From Neobacillus sp. Marseille-Q6967 (lineage in GTDB: Bacteria; Bacillota; Bacilli; Bacillales; Cytobacillaceae), in contig NZ_OX267715.1 of NCBI RefSeq assembly GCF_946151075.1, forward strand, positions 2,891,881 through 2,955,880: DNA of 64,000 bases, read 5' to 3'. Shown piece by piece: positions 1 to 9,124 of the stretch. Within the stretch, counting starts at the first letter, position 1. The number at the start of each line of letters is the position of its first letter. The notes under the pieces were generated by a model. That model did no database searches. It was given only the letters and a program-made list of their open reading frames with translations, and was not told the origin of the DNA. The translations under genes and the position numbers were made by a program.

Positions 1-884
1 ACCCCAACCATTACAAAAAAGATCGGAATTAGGAATCCATACCCAAAAGAGTCAAGTTTATGAACCAGTTCCTGATTTGGCGATAATAACGAAACAAGTA
101 CTCCTGCCAGAAAAGCACCAAGAATATTTTCAGCACCTACGGTTTCCGATAGACCCACTAACACAATGATTAGAGTAAATACGGCTCTCGTCCCAATCTG
201 TATCGTTCCCTTTGACATCGATTCAAGGATAGGGAGATTCTGGAGTCGTCTGCCAATAAAATAAAGAACCACTCCTGCAGCAAATAAAATTAACAGCAGC
301 CACGTATTTCCTGCACCTGGGTCGTTAAAAGAAACAAATATTGCCAATAAGATCATGGTTACTAAGTCAGCGATAACAGCTACTAGCAGGATAATCTGCC
401 CAATTGTTGTTTTCATCAAATGAGCTTCCTTTAAAGTTGGAACGACCACCCCTAAAGAAATGGTAGAAATAATGAGTGTCATTAAAAAAGCATTATCAAC
501 AAAACCTGCAAAAACAAACAAATAAGATAAACCTAATGAGAAAATAAAAATACCGGTAAAAATAAGTGATGACGCAACAAATGAATTTGGTTCCTGTTTT
601 CCATTCGGCAATGTATTTCGTTTTTTTCCCCCGGAAAAGGCAGTAAAGTCAATTTCAAGTCCGCTGAGAAACATTAAGAATATAAACCCTAACGTTGACA
701 AGGTTGAAAGCCACATGTCTTCATGAACAACATTAAAGCCACTTTTACCAATCACCAGTCCCATAATAATCTCCGCAACAACAACGGGGATATAATTTAA
801 TTTTAACCTGTGTAAAATAAACGGTGTAACAAATGCTACAGTAACAACTATTAATAAAGAAATAACGGATGCATGATGTTCCAT
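1..884 (-). CDS. yjbQ: CPA2-family cation:proton antiporter, YjbQ-like (N-terminal part, cut by window edge)
   Basis: An open frame of 294 codons runs from an ATG at 884 off the left edge without a stop. The start is set by GAGAGGTG six bases upstream. The protein is almost entirely hydrophobic segments typical of the Na+/H+ exchanger fold of the CPA2 family. It begins MEHHASVISLLIVVTVAF and has the transporter stretch FLMFLSGLEIDF near residue 70. Full-length relatives of about 610 residues add a cytoplasmic RCK/TrkA domain, which would lie outside the window. It exports monovalent cations in exchange for protons across the plasma membrane; which cation cannot be read here. It is divergent from prpE with a 44-bp gap, the same pairing as in B. 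subtilis, which supports the yjbQ assignment. Confidence 0.85.
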   Translation of the reverse strand, partial: MEHHASVISLLIVVTVAFVTPFILHRLKLNYIPVVVAEIIMGLVIGKSGFNVVHEDMWLSTLSTLGFIFLMFLSGLEIDFTAFSGGKKRNTLPNGKQEPNSFVASSLIFTGIFIFSLGLSYLFVFAGFVDNAFLMTLIISTISLGVVVPTLKEAHLMKTTIGQIILLVAVIADLVTMILLAIFVSFNDPGAGNTWLLLILFAAGVVLYFIGRRLQNLPILESMSKGTIQIGTRAVFTLIIVLVGLSETVGAENILGAFLAGVLVSLLSPNQELVHKLDSFGYGFLIPIFFVMVG

Positions 885-928
885 ATGACACCTCTCTTAA
901 AAAAATTATGAAAAAGGGGTAATACATA

Positions 929-1669
929 ATGAAAATAGATATTATCGGTGATATTCATGGCTGTTTGCCTGAATTTGAACAACTTACAACAAAGATCGGC
1001 TATCAATGGAAAAATGGAATCCCCATTCACCCAGACAATAGAGTTCTTGGTTTTGTAGGTGATTTAACAGACAGAGGACCCGCTTCCCTAAAGGTAGCGG
1101 AAATTGTTTGGCGCCTGGTCATTGAACAAAAGAGAGCTTTTTATACACCTGGAAATCATTGTAATAAACTGTACCGCTACTTTCTTGGAAGAAAGGTACA
1201 AGAGACACATGGACTTGAAACCACTGTTGCAGAATATAAGTCATTAAATAAATCTGACCAGCAATCCATTCGAAAAAAATTCATCGAACTTTATGAGAAT
1301 TCACCGCTTCATTTAGTATTAGATAAAAATAGGCTGGTTATTGCACATGCAGGCATTAGGGAAGATTATATCGGCCAGACAAACGCCAAGGTAAAAACAT
1401 TTGTCCTCTATGGAGACATTACGGGTGAAAAACACCCTGATGGTTCACCTATTAGAAGGGATTGGGCAAAAAAATACAGAGGTGAAAAAATAATTGTCTA
1501 TGGTCATACCCCTGTTAAGGAACCAAGAATAATTAATAATACTTATAACATAGACACCGGAGCTGTTTTTGGCGGAAAGCTGACTGTGCTGCGATATCCC
1601 GAAATGGAGTTGGTTTCCGTAAGTTCTACTATGCCATATGTGGAAGAAAAATTTAAAGACTTTACCTGA
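929..1669 (+). CDS. prpE: bis(5'-nucleosyl)-tetraphosphatase PrpE
   Basis: A 246-residue calcineurin-type metallophosphatase. The metal-binding signatures are in order: GDIHG (7-11), GDLTDRG (44-50), GNH (75-77), a later HAG and the C-terminal GHTP. The family hydrolyses Ap4A-type dinucleotides and, in B. subtilis, phosphotyrosine. The B. subtilis enzyme is reported to affect spore germination. GGGG sits nine bases before the ATG. Its length matches the family and it faces yjbQ divergently, as in B. subtilis. No odd features. Confidence 0.9.
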   Translation: MKIDIIGDIHGCLPEFEQLTTKIGYQWKNGIPIHPDNRVLGFVGDLTDRGPASLKVAEIVWRLVIEQKRAFYTPGNHCNKLYRYFLGRKVQETHGLETTVAEYKSLNKSDQQSIRKKFIELYENSPLHLVLDKNRLVIAHAGIREDYIGQTNAKVKTFVLYGDITGEKHPDGSPIRRDWAKKYRGEKIIVYGHTPVKEPRIINNTYNIDTGAVFGGKLTVLRYPEMELVSVSSTMPYVEEKFKDFT

Positions 1670-1734
1670 AAATCGGGATATTTGTCCTACGAGTTTCTAC
1701 AAATTTCCCGGGAAATTCACAAAATCCGACTCCA

Positions 1735-1775
1735 AATTAAAACAGGCCACACCTGTTAGTCAAGGTTAGCCTGTA
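1735..1775 (-). terminator. probable terminator of the yjbL-sasB-nadF-yjbO unit
   Basis: On the minus strand ACAGGC..ACCT..AGGT..GCCTGT folds into a two-part stem that includes the last codons of yjbO. It is followed by TTTTAATTT. The inner loop makes it weaker than most terminators in this window. Confidence 0.5.
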
Positions 1776-2658
1776 GAATTGTTTGCATATCCTTTGGGAG
1801 CGGGGCAATAAAGTCCATCTCCCTTCCGGTAAACGGATGTACAAAGTGGAGTTTTTTGCAGTGCAGCGCCTGTCGCTTTAGTATACTGTCATTTCCACCA
1901 TAAAGGTCATCACCTAATAACGGATGACCAATATAAGCCATATGAACCCGTATTTGATGGGTTCTTCCTGTCTCAAGTTGGAGTTCTATATGAGTATATT
2001 TTGTGTATCTTTTAAGTACTTGAAAATGGGTGCAGGCATATTGTCCATCACTTCGTACTTCCCTCTCAATTATACTATCCAGCTTCCTTCCTATCGGCTG
2101 CTCAATGGTTCCCGTACTTTCCTGTATGATGCCGCCAGCGAACGCTTCATACATTCGTTTCACTTTTCCGCTTTGCTGTTGTTTGCTGAATAAATGATGT
2201 ACATGGCGGTGTTTTGCAATTAATACAATTCCCGAGGTATCTCGATCTAAACGGGTAACAATATGCGAAGTGGCTTGGATGTTCCTATCCTGGTAATACC
2301 CCAACAAGCCATTGGCCAAACTCCCTGAAGGATGTTCTCTAGAGGGAATAGTACTCATCCCAGCTGGCTTATTGACCAATAATAGGAATTCGTCCTCAAA
2401 AAGAATTTCTAACGGGATTTTCTCCCCTCTTACCCCTTCACTAGACTGCTCTGCAGGAAAAATCACTGTGAGGATATCACCTTTTTTTAACGAATAACGG
2501 ACAGTTACCTCAGCATCATTTATAAGTATATTACCGCCTTTAAATTTTATATCTGTTAAAGCTGTCCGTGAGATTTCTTTTTCATGAAGAAACTGCTTTA
2601 TTAACTTACCTTTATTTTGTTCATCAATCTCCCATCGTAGTTGAAAACGTTTCTGCAT
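1756..2658 (-). CDS. yjbO: RluA/RluD-family RNA pseudouridine synthase (YjbO)
   Basis: A 300-residue protein. Residues 13-75 resemble an S4-like RNA-binding segment, followed by the RluA-type catalytic domain. The signature RLDRDTSG is at 136-143, with the catalytic Asp at 138. Downstream are the family motifs GRTHQIRVH and GHPLLGDDLYG. It isomerises uridine to pseudouridine in RNA; the target (rRNA or tRNA) is not deducible from sequence. It lies 12 bp after nadF at the end of a four-gene minus-strand run, the order seen in B. subtilis. Confidence 0.88.
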   Translation of the reverse strand: MQKRFQLRWEIDEQNKGKLIKQFLHEKEISRTALTDIKFKGGNILINDAEVTVRYSLKKGDILTVIFPAEQSSEGVRGEKIPLEILFEDEFLLLVNKPAGMSTIPSREHPSGSLANGLLGYYQDRNIQATSHIVTRLDRDTSGIVLIAKHRHVHHLFSKQQQSGKVKRMYEAFAGGIIQESTGTIEQPIGRKLDSIIEREVRSDGQYACTHFQVLKRYTKYTHIELQLETGRTHQIRVHMAYIGHPLLGDDLYGGNDSILKRQALHCKKLHFVHPFTGREMDFIAPLPKDMQTILQANLD

Positions 2659-2670
2659 AAAAAGCCCCCA

Positions 2671-3471
2671 TTAGTCGGAATCGGAGATAAATGAATCGTG
2701 GACCCTTTTCCAAAATGGAAATGGCCGGAAACGAGCAAAGCGTATTTTTTCATCTGGAACCCTAAATTGGATTGATTTAACATCCTTATGTAAAAGAGTA
2801 AGATGATCGATTGTTACTTGAAAATCAACACGATTTACAGGTTTTAACATACATGTATGATGTGACGGAAGAATCAGTGGTGAGCCGACCGTACGAAAGA
2901 CCCGATTGTTAATGGATGCCATTTCTGCTACCTGTAAGGCTGATATAGATGGATGAATGATCGCACCGCCTAATGCTTTGTTATATGCTGTACTGCCTGA
3001 TGGAGTTGACACGCAAAGACCATCGCCGCGGAAGCGTTCAAAATGCTGGCCTCGAATCTCTACATCCATTACCAAAGTTCCTTCTACGCTTTTTACCGTC
3101 GATTCGTTTAAAGCAAGGTATCTAGATTCCTTCCCTGCATGCTGATACCGGATGATGACTTCTAGCAGAGGATATTCAACAACTTGGTAAGGGGTTTTTG
3201 CAATGGCAATGACTAGTTTCTCTATTTCTTCCGGCGTCCAGTCTGCATAAAATCCAAGATGTCCGGTATGGATTCCGACAAATGCTGTTTTATCCAATCG
3301 GCTGCTGTAGCGGTGAAAAGCATAAAGCAGTGTACCATCACCCCCGATGGATACGACAATATCTGGCTGGTCTTCATCGTATTTCAAATCAAAATCCAGC
3401 AGATACGTTCTCATTTTATGCATCAGAATATTTGATTTTTGGTCTCCTTTAGAAGTAATAGCAAATTTCAT
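2671..3471 (-). CDS. nadF: NAD kinase NadF (PpnKA)
   Basis: A 266-residue ATP-NAD kinase that phosphorylates NAD+ to NADP+ in the cytoplasm. The diagnostic GGDGT is at 43-47, the NE motif at 122-123, and the glycine/serine-rich STPSGSTAYN loop follows near 155-165. Length is normal for the Bacillus PpnKA type. It sits between the alarmone synthetase gene and yjbO. This conserved neighbourhood places NADP supply beside (p)ppGpp synthesis. Confidence 0.93.
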   Translation of the reverse strand: MKFAITSKGDQKSNILMHKMRTYLLDFDLKYDEDQPDIVVSIGGDGTLLYAFHRYSSRLDKTAFVGIHTGHLGFYADWTPEEIEKLVIAIAKTPYQVVEYPLLEVIIRYQHAGKESRYLALNESTVKSVEGTLVMDVEIRGQHFERFRGDGLCVSTPSGSTAYNKALGGAIIHPSISALQVAEMASINNRVFRTVGSPLILPSHHTCMLKPVNRVDFQVTIDHLTLLHKDVKSIQFRVPDEKIRFARFRPFPFWKRVHDSFISDSD

Positions 3472-3513
3472 AGTATTTTTGCTCCTCGGACTATTAAGCT
3501 TTAATAACAGCTC

Positions 3514-4155
3514 TTAGTTTTTCTCTTCCTGCTTAAACTCTTTATTTCTTGTAAAAAAAGCTTGCGCCTCTTGAATTTCACCGCGGATTAATGACATTTC
3601 TTCATCTAAACGGAATGCAGCTTCTGCTGCGCGCTGCAGCCTCATCTGGATATCGCTGGGGAAAACTCCTCTATACTTATAATTTAACGAATGTTCTATT
3701 GTTGCCCAAAAATTCATCGCCAGCGTTCTTATTTGAATTTCAGCCAGTATTTTCTTTTCCCCGTGTATCGTCTGCACAGGATAGCGAATCACCACATGGT
3801 ACGAACGATAGCCACTCGTTTTTTTATGGGATATATAGTCCCTTTCTTCCACCACTTCAAGATCATTACGGTTTCTTAAAAGCCTGACAACATGATGAAT
3901 ATCATCAACAAATTGACACATAATCCTCATACCGGCAATGTCCTGTAATTCCTCTTCTAATTTATCGAGTGGAATACCTTTTTGATTCGCCTTATCAAGA
4001 ATACTGGCAATTGGCTTTACTCTCCCCGTAACAAATTCAATGGGTGAATGGGTAGAATCAAGCTCGAACTGTCCTCTCATACCTTTTAACTTTACTTTTA
4101 GCTCACCAACCGCCTGTTTATAAGGAGCTAAAAACTGATCCCAATGCTTCATCAT
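3514..4155 (-). CDS. sasB: small alarmone synthetase SasB/RelQ (YjbM)
   Basis: A 213-residue synthetase-only RelA/SpoT homologue. It lacks the HD hydrolase and the TGS/ACT regulatory domains of long Rel. Visible synthetase motifs are SGYRSYHVVI near 105, EIQIRTLAMNFWATIEHSLNYK-type sequence near 140-160, and the acidic GMRIMCQF region near 75. It transfers pyrophosphate from ATP to GDP/GTP to make (p)ppGpp; family members form tetramers. Two ATGs lie side by side. GAGGTGG lies only one base from the first and four from the second, so the second, at 4152, is a credible alternative start. Confidence 0.9.
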   Translation of the reverse strand: MMKHWDQFLAPYKQAVGELKVKLKGMRGQFELDSTHSPIEFVTGRVKPIASILDKANQKGIPLDKLEEELQDIAGMRIMCQFVDDIHHVVRLLRNRNDLEVVEERDYISHKKTSGYRSYHVVIRYPVQTIHGEKKILAEIQIRTLAMNFWATIEHSLNYKYRGVFPSDIQMRLQRAAEAAFRLDEEMSLIRGEIQEAQAFFTRNKEFKQEEKN

Positions 4156-4174
4156 TCCACCTCAATGAATATAG

Positions 4175-4540
4175 TTAATCTTTAAAAATGTTTTCTACTT
4201 TTTTGACCATTTCTTCCCCGTAATTACTATTTCCTTCTATATTGCTAATAACGTATTCCAGCTCTTCATGGAAATTAGTTAATTCTATTTGATCGTGGTC
4301 ATCATGGATAAATATAGCCGTTTTATTATCTAATGCTATTTTTAATTGTCCCCATATGTCTTCAGGAATTTCGATATATGTATAGTCATCTTGATTTTCC
4401 ATTAAATAAATAAAAGAAAAGTTCGCAGAATCGACCAGAATCTGTTCTTTCGCTGAAAGGCCCTTTATCACTTCATTTGCACATAACATTAGTCTCTTGT
4501 CTCTTAAATTTGCCGTTTTAATTTTTATTTTTTTTCTCAT
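4175..4540 (-). CDS. yjbL: UPF0738 protein YjbL, function unknown
   Basis: A small acidic soluble protein of 121 residues, recognised as the YjbL/UPF0738 family mainly by sequence character and position next to yjbM. The frame can be opened upstream at a TTG. GGAGG lies inside that extension, seven bases before the ATG at 4540, so the ATG is chosen. There are no catalytic motifs, signal peptide or membrane segment. It is the first gene of the minus-strand run ending with yjbO and is divergent from yjbK. No function is proposed. Confidence 0.75.
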   Translation of the reverse strand: MRKKIKIKTANLRDKRLMLCANEVIKGLSAKEQILVDSANFSFIYLMENQDDYTYIEIPEDIWGQLKIALDNKTAIFIHDDHDQIELTNFHEELEYVISNIEGNSNYGEEMVKKVENIFKD

Positions 4541-4662
4541 TTTTTCAACCTCCAACTTTCATAATTTATTTTAGCATAATCTATCCATTTCTCCCAAGGA
4601 TTGCGGTTTGCCTCCTCCTTAAGATAAAATGACTATACATAAGAAAGGAATGAGTGTGCGGA

Positions 4663-5247
4663 ATGTCAGAAACACTTGAAATTGAATTTAAAAATTTGTT
4701 AACGAAAGCGGAATACAACAGGCTTCTAAAAGAATTTAACATAACATCTGAAGAAATATTTACTCAAGAAAATTATTACTTCGATACACCTGATTTTAGA
4801 TTAAAAGAATTAACTTCTGCATTAAGAATTCGCCGAAAAAAAGATCAATATGAGTTAACATTAAAACAGCCTGCCGAGGTCGGGCTCTTAGAAACAACAC
4901 AATTGTTATCAGAAGACGAATATCAATCGGCGATTCACTCCTCCCTTCTGCCTATCGGGGTTGTTTTAGACAGGATTATTGAAATGGGTATATCACCAAA
5001 CGATATTGAGTATTTTGGATTATTAAAAACAAATCGCGTGGAATTCTCGTACATAAACGGATTACTAGTTTTTGATCATAGTTTTTATTTGACTAAAGAA
5101 GATTATGAAGTGGAGTACGAATCCGAGGATTATCAACAAGGACTTTCTGTTTTCCTTCAATTCCTTGACCAATACGCCATTCCTAAACGAAAGACAGAAA
5201 ATAAAATCCAGCGTTTTTACCAGCAAAAACTCTTACAAAATCATTAA
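4663..5247 (+). CDS. yjbK: CYTH-domain protein YjbK (triphosphate tunnel metalloenzyme fold)
   Basis: A 194-residue CYTH protein. The N-terminal signature ExExK is at residues 6-10 (E6, E8, K10), followed by RIRRKKDQYELTLKQ-type strands near 50-65. The fold binds triphosphates with divalent metal; relatives act as inorganic triphosphatases or adenylate cyclases, and the substrate here is unknown. The ATG at 4663 gives the usual family N-terminus. An in-frame GTG three codons upstream at 4654 is possible because AAAGGA is nearer to it. Neighbours are the alarmone synthetase and truncated haemoglobin genes, as in B. subtilis. Confidence 0.82.
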   Translation: MSETLEIEFKNLLTKAEYNRLLKEFNITSEEIFTQENYYFDTPDFRLKELTSALRIRRKKDQYELTLKQPAEVGLLETTQLLSEDEYQSAIHSSLLPIGVVLDRIIEMGISPNDIEYFGLLKTNRVEFSYINGLLVFDHSFYLTKEDYEVEYESEDYQQGLSVFLQFLDQYAIPKRKTENKIQRFYQQKLLQNH

Positions 5248-5253
5248 TTTTAC

Positions 5254-5286
5254 AAAAAGCCTATACGTGTGTAATAGGCTTTTTTG
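5254..5286 (+). terminator. terminator after yjbK
   Basis: AAAAAGCCTAT pairs with ATAGGCTTTTT around a nine-base loop and runs into T residues. Confidence 0.75.
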
Positions 5287-5402
5287 CGTATATTAAGAAC
5301 ATCTGTCTATTAGAAATTACCCTTTTCTAAGCGGTTTATTTGAGATATGAAACGTGCATTGCTAAAATTAACATACCAAACAAATTTAGAGGAGTTGTCA
5401 AC

Positions 5403-5810
5403 ATGATTGAGAAAAAGCCTACACCCTTTGAGGCTATTGGCGAGGAAACATTACACCGCCTTGTGGACAATTTTTATGAACTGGTTGCACAACATCCCGA
5501 TCTTGCTCCAATCTTTCCAAATGATTTCTCTGAAACTGCAAGAAAACAAAAGCAATTTCTTACCCAATATTTAGGAGGTCCAGCCCTGTATACGGAGGAG
5601 CATGGCCACCCGATGATGCGTGCACGGCATTTACCTTTTCCTGTTACACCCACGCGTGCTAAAGCTTGGCTGTCCTGTATGACTCAAGCAATGGACAAAA
5701 CTGGAATGCATGGCCCATTAAGGGATGAATTTTATTCGAGGCTTTATCTTACTGCTCAGCACATGGTAAATACACCAGATGACGAAGAATTATCAGGTGA
5801 AGATTCGTGA
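5403..5810 (+). CDS. yjbI: group II truncated haemoglobin YjbI (trHbO)
   Basis: A 135-residue truncated globin. The family landmarks are all present: FYELVAQHP, QKQFLTQYLGGP near 50-60, and RARHLPFP with proximal His at 76. A Trp (W89) of the G helix is typical of group II. It binds haem and O2 or NO in the cytoplasm. The start is the ATG at 5403 preceded by GAGGAG; upstream in-frame ATGs lack a ribosome site. Its stop overlaps the GTG of spxH by four bases, so the two are translationally coupled as in B. subtilis. Confidence 0.92.
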   Translation: MIEKKPTPFEAIGEETLHRLVDNFYELVAQHPDLAPIFPNDFSETARKQKQFLTQYLGGPALYTEEHGHPMMRARHLPFPVTPTRAKAWLSCMTQAMDKTGMHGPLRDEFYSRLYLTAQHMVNTPDDEELSGEDS

Positions 5811-6676
5811 GCAGTAAAGGACCAAATAGTCCGAAGCAGCAAAGTCAAAGCAGTGATAAAAAGCCAATAGAAATATATATGTTCATCGATCCCTTATGCC
5901 CTGAATGCTGGGCACTAGAGCCGATTATTAAAAAATTGCAAGTGGAATATGGCCGTTATTTCTCTATAAAACATGTATTAAGCGGACGGATTGCTAATTT
6001 AAATCTTAGCACGAAGAAAAAATATGAGGTTATTGCAGAATTATGGGAAAAAACAGCCAGCAGATCTGGGATGTCCTGTGATGGAAATTTATGGCTTGAA
6101 AATCCGGTAGCATCTCCCTATATTGTTTCCATTGCCATAAAGGCTGCCGAATTACAAGGGAGACGAGCTGGTATACGTTTTCTAAGGAAACTGCAGGAGG
6201 TCCTTTTTATTGAGAAGCAAAATATCTCACAAATAGAGGTATTAAAAGATTGTGCCCAAAGTGTCGGATTGGATGTTGATGAATTTGAATCGGACCTTCT
6301 TTCTGAAAGTGCAGCAAAAGCTTTTCAATGCGATTTGAAAATTACATCGGAAATGGAAGTATATGAAATTCCTACCCTCGTCTTCTTTAATGAAAATGCT
6401 GAAGATGAAGGAATAAAGATTACCGGTCCTTATCCATATGAAGTCTATGTCCAAATTCTAGAGGAAATGCTCTCTGAACAGCCTGTTAAGGCGCCGCCGC
6501 CTCCATTAGAAACATTTTTAAAATTTTTCAAATTAGTTGCATCAAAGGAAATTGCTGTTGTTTATAATATGTCAATCTCTCAAGTTGAACGTGAAATGAA
6601 AAAATTACTTCTCTTAAAGAAAGTAGAACAACTTCCTGCAAAATATGGGACGTTTTGGCGTCATGTGGAAGATTAA
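5807..6676 (+). CDS. spxH: ClpXP adaptor SpxH (YjbH)
   Basis: A 289-residue DsbA-like thioredoxin-fold protein. FIDPLCPECW at 27-36 carries the CxxC pair C31/C34. A short His/Cys-poor N-terminus precedes it, and SGMSCDGN lies near 85. In Bacillus it binds Spx and presents it to ClpXP for degradation, and aggregates on disulphide stress so that Spx accumulates. The GTG start overlaps yjbI (GTGA) and has AGGTGA upstream. The C-terminal 50 residues look like a winged-helix-like tail. The partner gene spxA is 6 kb away. Confidence 0.9.
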   Translation: MSSKGPNSPKQQSQSSDKKPIEIYMFIDPLCPECWALEPIIKKLQVEYGRYFSIKHVLSGRIANLNLSTKKKYEVIAELWEKTASRSGMSCDGNLWLENPVASPYIVSIAIKAAELQGRRAGIRFLRKLQEVLFIEKQNISQIEVLKDCAQSVGLDVDEFESDLLSESAAKAFQCDLKITSEMEVYEIPTLVFFNENAEDEGIKITGPYPYEVYVQILEEMLSEQPVKAPPPPLETFLKFFKLVASKEIAVVYNMSISQVEREMKKLLLLKKVEQLPAKYGTFWRHVED

Positions 6677-6683
6677 TATTAAT

Positions 6684-6722
6684 AAAAAGACCTTACAGTA
6701 TGAACTGTAAGGTCTTTTTTAT
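6684..6722 (+). terminator. terminator after yjbI-spxH
   Basis: A perfect 14-bp stem (AAAGACCTTACAGT / ACTGTAAGGTCTTT) with loop ATGA is followed by TTTTTT. Confidence 0.9.
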
Positions 6723-6946
6723 TAATACGAACAAAGGGGATGGGAGAAATTTTATCACGGTCAAACAAAGGGGTATATGTTTGTTGTGATCAACTTCACG
6801 TATAAAATATACCATGCACATTAACCGATTGACAATGTGTTTGTGTGTTATTTCACATTATTGTCAAAATATCATATTATTAGTTCTTGGCCATAAAATA
6901 AGAATAAAAAGATTCAGAAATCTTATCCTAAGGCAGGTTATAAAAG

Positions 6947-7120
6947 ATGTTTAAGTTGCCGTTTATTCTAATGGTATTATTTATTATTTTTAGCTTCTTT
7001 CTTCAGGTACTCGCACTTATGAAAATATTCCCGCTTCTAATCAGTACGCCGCTCCTGTTTATTTCGATATTTATTCTGCTCTTTTCCCTAAACGATAGAA
7101 AGACATTTAAAGGTTTTTAA
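6947..7120 (+). CDS. yizD: small membrane protein YizD-like, function unknown
   Basis: A 57-codon frame starting MFKLPFILMVLFIIFSFF. It is made of two hydrophobic segments (about 3-24 and 27-47) and ends in a charged tail. It falls between spxH and pepF, where B. subtilis has yizD, a two-helix membrane protein of the same size. GGCAGG lies ten or so bases before the ATG, a moderate ribosome site. The identification rests on position and topology, and the function is unknown. About 220 bp of AT-rich sequence before it shows no other gene. Confidence 0.65.
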   Translation: MFKLPFILMVLFIIFSFFLQVLALMKIFPLLISTPLLFISIFILLFSLNDRKTFKGF

Positions 7121-7121
7121 T

Positions 7122-7160
7122 AAAAAGGGAGGTGCGGTTTTTACCGTACCTCCCTTTTTA
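7122..7160. terminator. bidirectional terminator between yizD and pepF
   Basis: AAAAAGGGAGGTGCGGT pairs with ACCGTACCTCCCTTTTT (one wobble). A/T tracts on both sides let it serve both converging genes. Confidence 0.85.
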
Positions 7161-8978
7161 TTAAGACAAAAGCTGCTCTAGTTCGTTTAGTTTTTCTTCA
7201 AAGACTTTGCAAGCATTTCTAATTGGTTCTGCACTTGTCATATCGACTCCAGCTTTCTTTAGTACCTCAATTGGATAGTCCGAACTTCCGGCACTCAAGA
7301 AATCAATATAGCGTTTTACAGCAGGTTCGCCTTCTTCAAGAATCTGCTTGCTTAATGCGGTTGCAGCACTAAAACCAGTTGCATACTGGTACACATAATA
7401 ATTGTAATAGAAATGAGGAATTCTGGACCATTCTAATCCGATTTCTTCATCGATGACAATATCCTCTTCACCAAAGTACTTCTTATTTAAAGCATAATAC
7501 TCACTAGTCAATGAATCCGCTGTTAAAGCCTCATTATTCTGTGCTTTTTGATGGATTAGATGCTCATATTCAGCAAACATTGTCTGCCTGAAAACTGTAC
7601 CTCTAAAACCTTCTAGGTAATGATTTAATAAATAGATCCGCTTTTGTTCATCATCAATGGTTTTTAACAAATAATCATTCAATAGTGCTTCGTTGCAGGT
7701 TGATGCAACCTCTGCTACAAAGATGGAATAATTCCCATACGGATAAGGCTGATTTTTCCGTGTGTAGTAACTATGAACGGAATGACCAAATTCATGTGCA
7801 AGAGTAAATAAATTATTTACATTATCCTGCCAATTCATCAGGATATATGGATTTGTCCCATAGGCACCCGATGAATACGCCCCGCTCCGTTTCCCCTTGT
7901 TTTCATGAACATCGACCCAGCGGTTTTCAAAACCTTCTTGTAAAATTTTTGTATAGTCTTCTCCTAACGGTGCTAATCCTTTGATCACTAACTCTTTTGC
8001 CTCATTATATGGAATTTCCATTTTTACATCTTTTACTAGTGGTGTATAAAGGTCATACATATGAAGTTCATTTAACCCTAACACCTTTTTGCGGAGCTTG
8101 ACATAACGATGTAATAAATGAAGGTTTTCATTTACAGTATTCACCAAATTATCATAAACACTTTCCGGAATGTTATTTGCGGACAGCGCAGCATGGCGTG
8201 CAGAATCATAATTTCTGATTCTTGCATTAAAATTATCTTTCTTGATATTACCGCTTAACGTGCTGGCAAAAGTATTACGGAAATTTCCATATGTTTCATA
8301 TACGGCTTTAAAAGCATCACGGCGTACACGGACATCTGAGCTTTCTAAAAAACGGATATAACGGCCATGAGTAATTTCAACCTCTTCACCATTTTCATCT
8401 TTAATAGTCGGAAACTTAATATCCGCATTATTTAACATTCCAAACGTATTGCTTGAGGTATTCATTACCTCACTTGCTTCTGCCAATAAAGCTTCCTGTT
8501 CTTTTGAAAGTACATGCGGTCTTTGAAGGTTAATTTCCTCGATTGCATGTTCATAAAGCTTTAATTCAGGAGATTCTTGTAAAAATTGGCGTACTCTATC
8601 CTCTTCAATATCAAGAATTTCCGGAACAATAAACGCTAATTGGCTGGCTACTTGAGAATAGAGATTTTTAATTCTGTCATCCAACCCTTGATAAAAGGAA
8701 TTGGTGGTGTCTTGATCATAACGCATATGCGCATATGTATATAATTTCCCAATCCTTTCAAGCAGTTTGTCTTGGAATTGGAGTGCATTATATAAGGTTT
8801 CAGCGCTTTGGCCCAATTTCCCCTCATATTCTTTTATTCCAGCTATTTGGCTTTTTACCTCTTGAAATTCTTTATCCCAATCTTCATCACTGCTGAATAT
8901 ATCCTCTAATCTCCAGGTATCTTCAACAGGGATTTCACTTCTAGATGGCAGAGTTTTAACTGCTGATTCATTTGCCAT
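7161..8978 (-). CDS. pepF: oligoendopeptidase F (PepF)
   Basis: A 605-residue M3 zinc metallopeptidase. The HExxH motif is HEFGH at 395-399 and the third ligand is a Glu near 423 in VAEVAS. The helical N-terminal M3B domain spans about 1-200. It cleaves short peptides of roughly 7-17 residues in the cytoplasm. In B. subtilis its overproduction blocks sporulation initiation, probably through Phr peptide hydrolysis. It is well placed between spxH and coiA and near the opp peptide importer. Length is standard; GGGGG lies about ten bases before the ATG. Confidence 0.93.
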   Translation of the reverse strand: MANESAVKTLPSRSEIPVEDTWRLEDIFSSDEDWDKEFQEVKSQIAGIKEYEGKLGQSAETLYNALQFQDKLLERIGKLYTYAHMRYDQDTTNSFYQGLDDRIKNLYSQVASQLAFIVPEILDIEEDRVRQFLQESPELKLYEHAIEEINLQRPHVLSKEQEALLAEASEVMNTSSNTFGMLNNADIKFPTIKDENGEEVEITHGRYIRFLESSDVRVRRDAFKAVYETYGNFRNTFASTLSGNIKKDNFNARIRNYDSARHAALSANNIPESVYDNLVNTVNENLHLLHRYVKLRKKVLGLNELHMYDLYTPLVKDVKMEIPYNEAKELVIKGLAPLGEDYTKILQEGFENRWVDVHENKGKRSGAYSSGAYGTNPYILMNWQDNVNNLFTLAHEFGHSVHSYYTRKNQPYPYGNYSIFVAEVASTCNEALLNDYLLKTIDDEQKRIYLLNHYLEGFRGTVFRQTMFAEYEHLIHQKAQNNEALTADSLTSEYYALNKKYFGEEDIVIDEEIGLEWSRIPHFYYNYYVYQYATGFSAATALSKQILEEGEPAVKRYIDFLSAGSSDYPIEVLKKAGVDMTSAEPIRNACKVFEEKLNELEQLLS

Positions 8979-9124
8979 AATTTCATGCCCCCAATCAATA
9001 TGATTATTAAAACGAGAAGTCTTTTCCTTTTACTAATATTCTCCCTCTTCCTCAATTTTCCTTTTTATGATGTAGAAGAAAAGGACAATTTCCCCATATA
9101 TTATGCCCTATTCTAAACATTCAT

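Noticed and set aside
745..927. 60-residue minus-strand frame at the yjbQ start
   Set aside because: It is out of frame with the antiporter, which has GAGAGGTG before its own ATG at 884; the alternative would overlap it.
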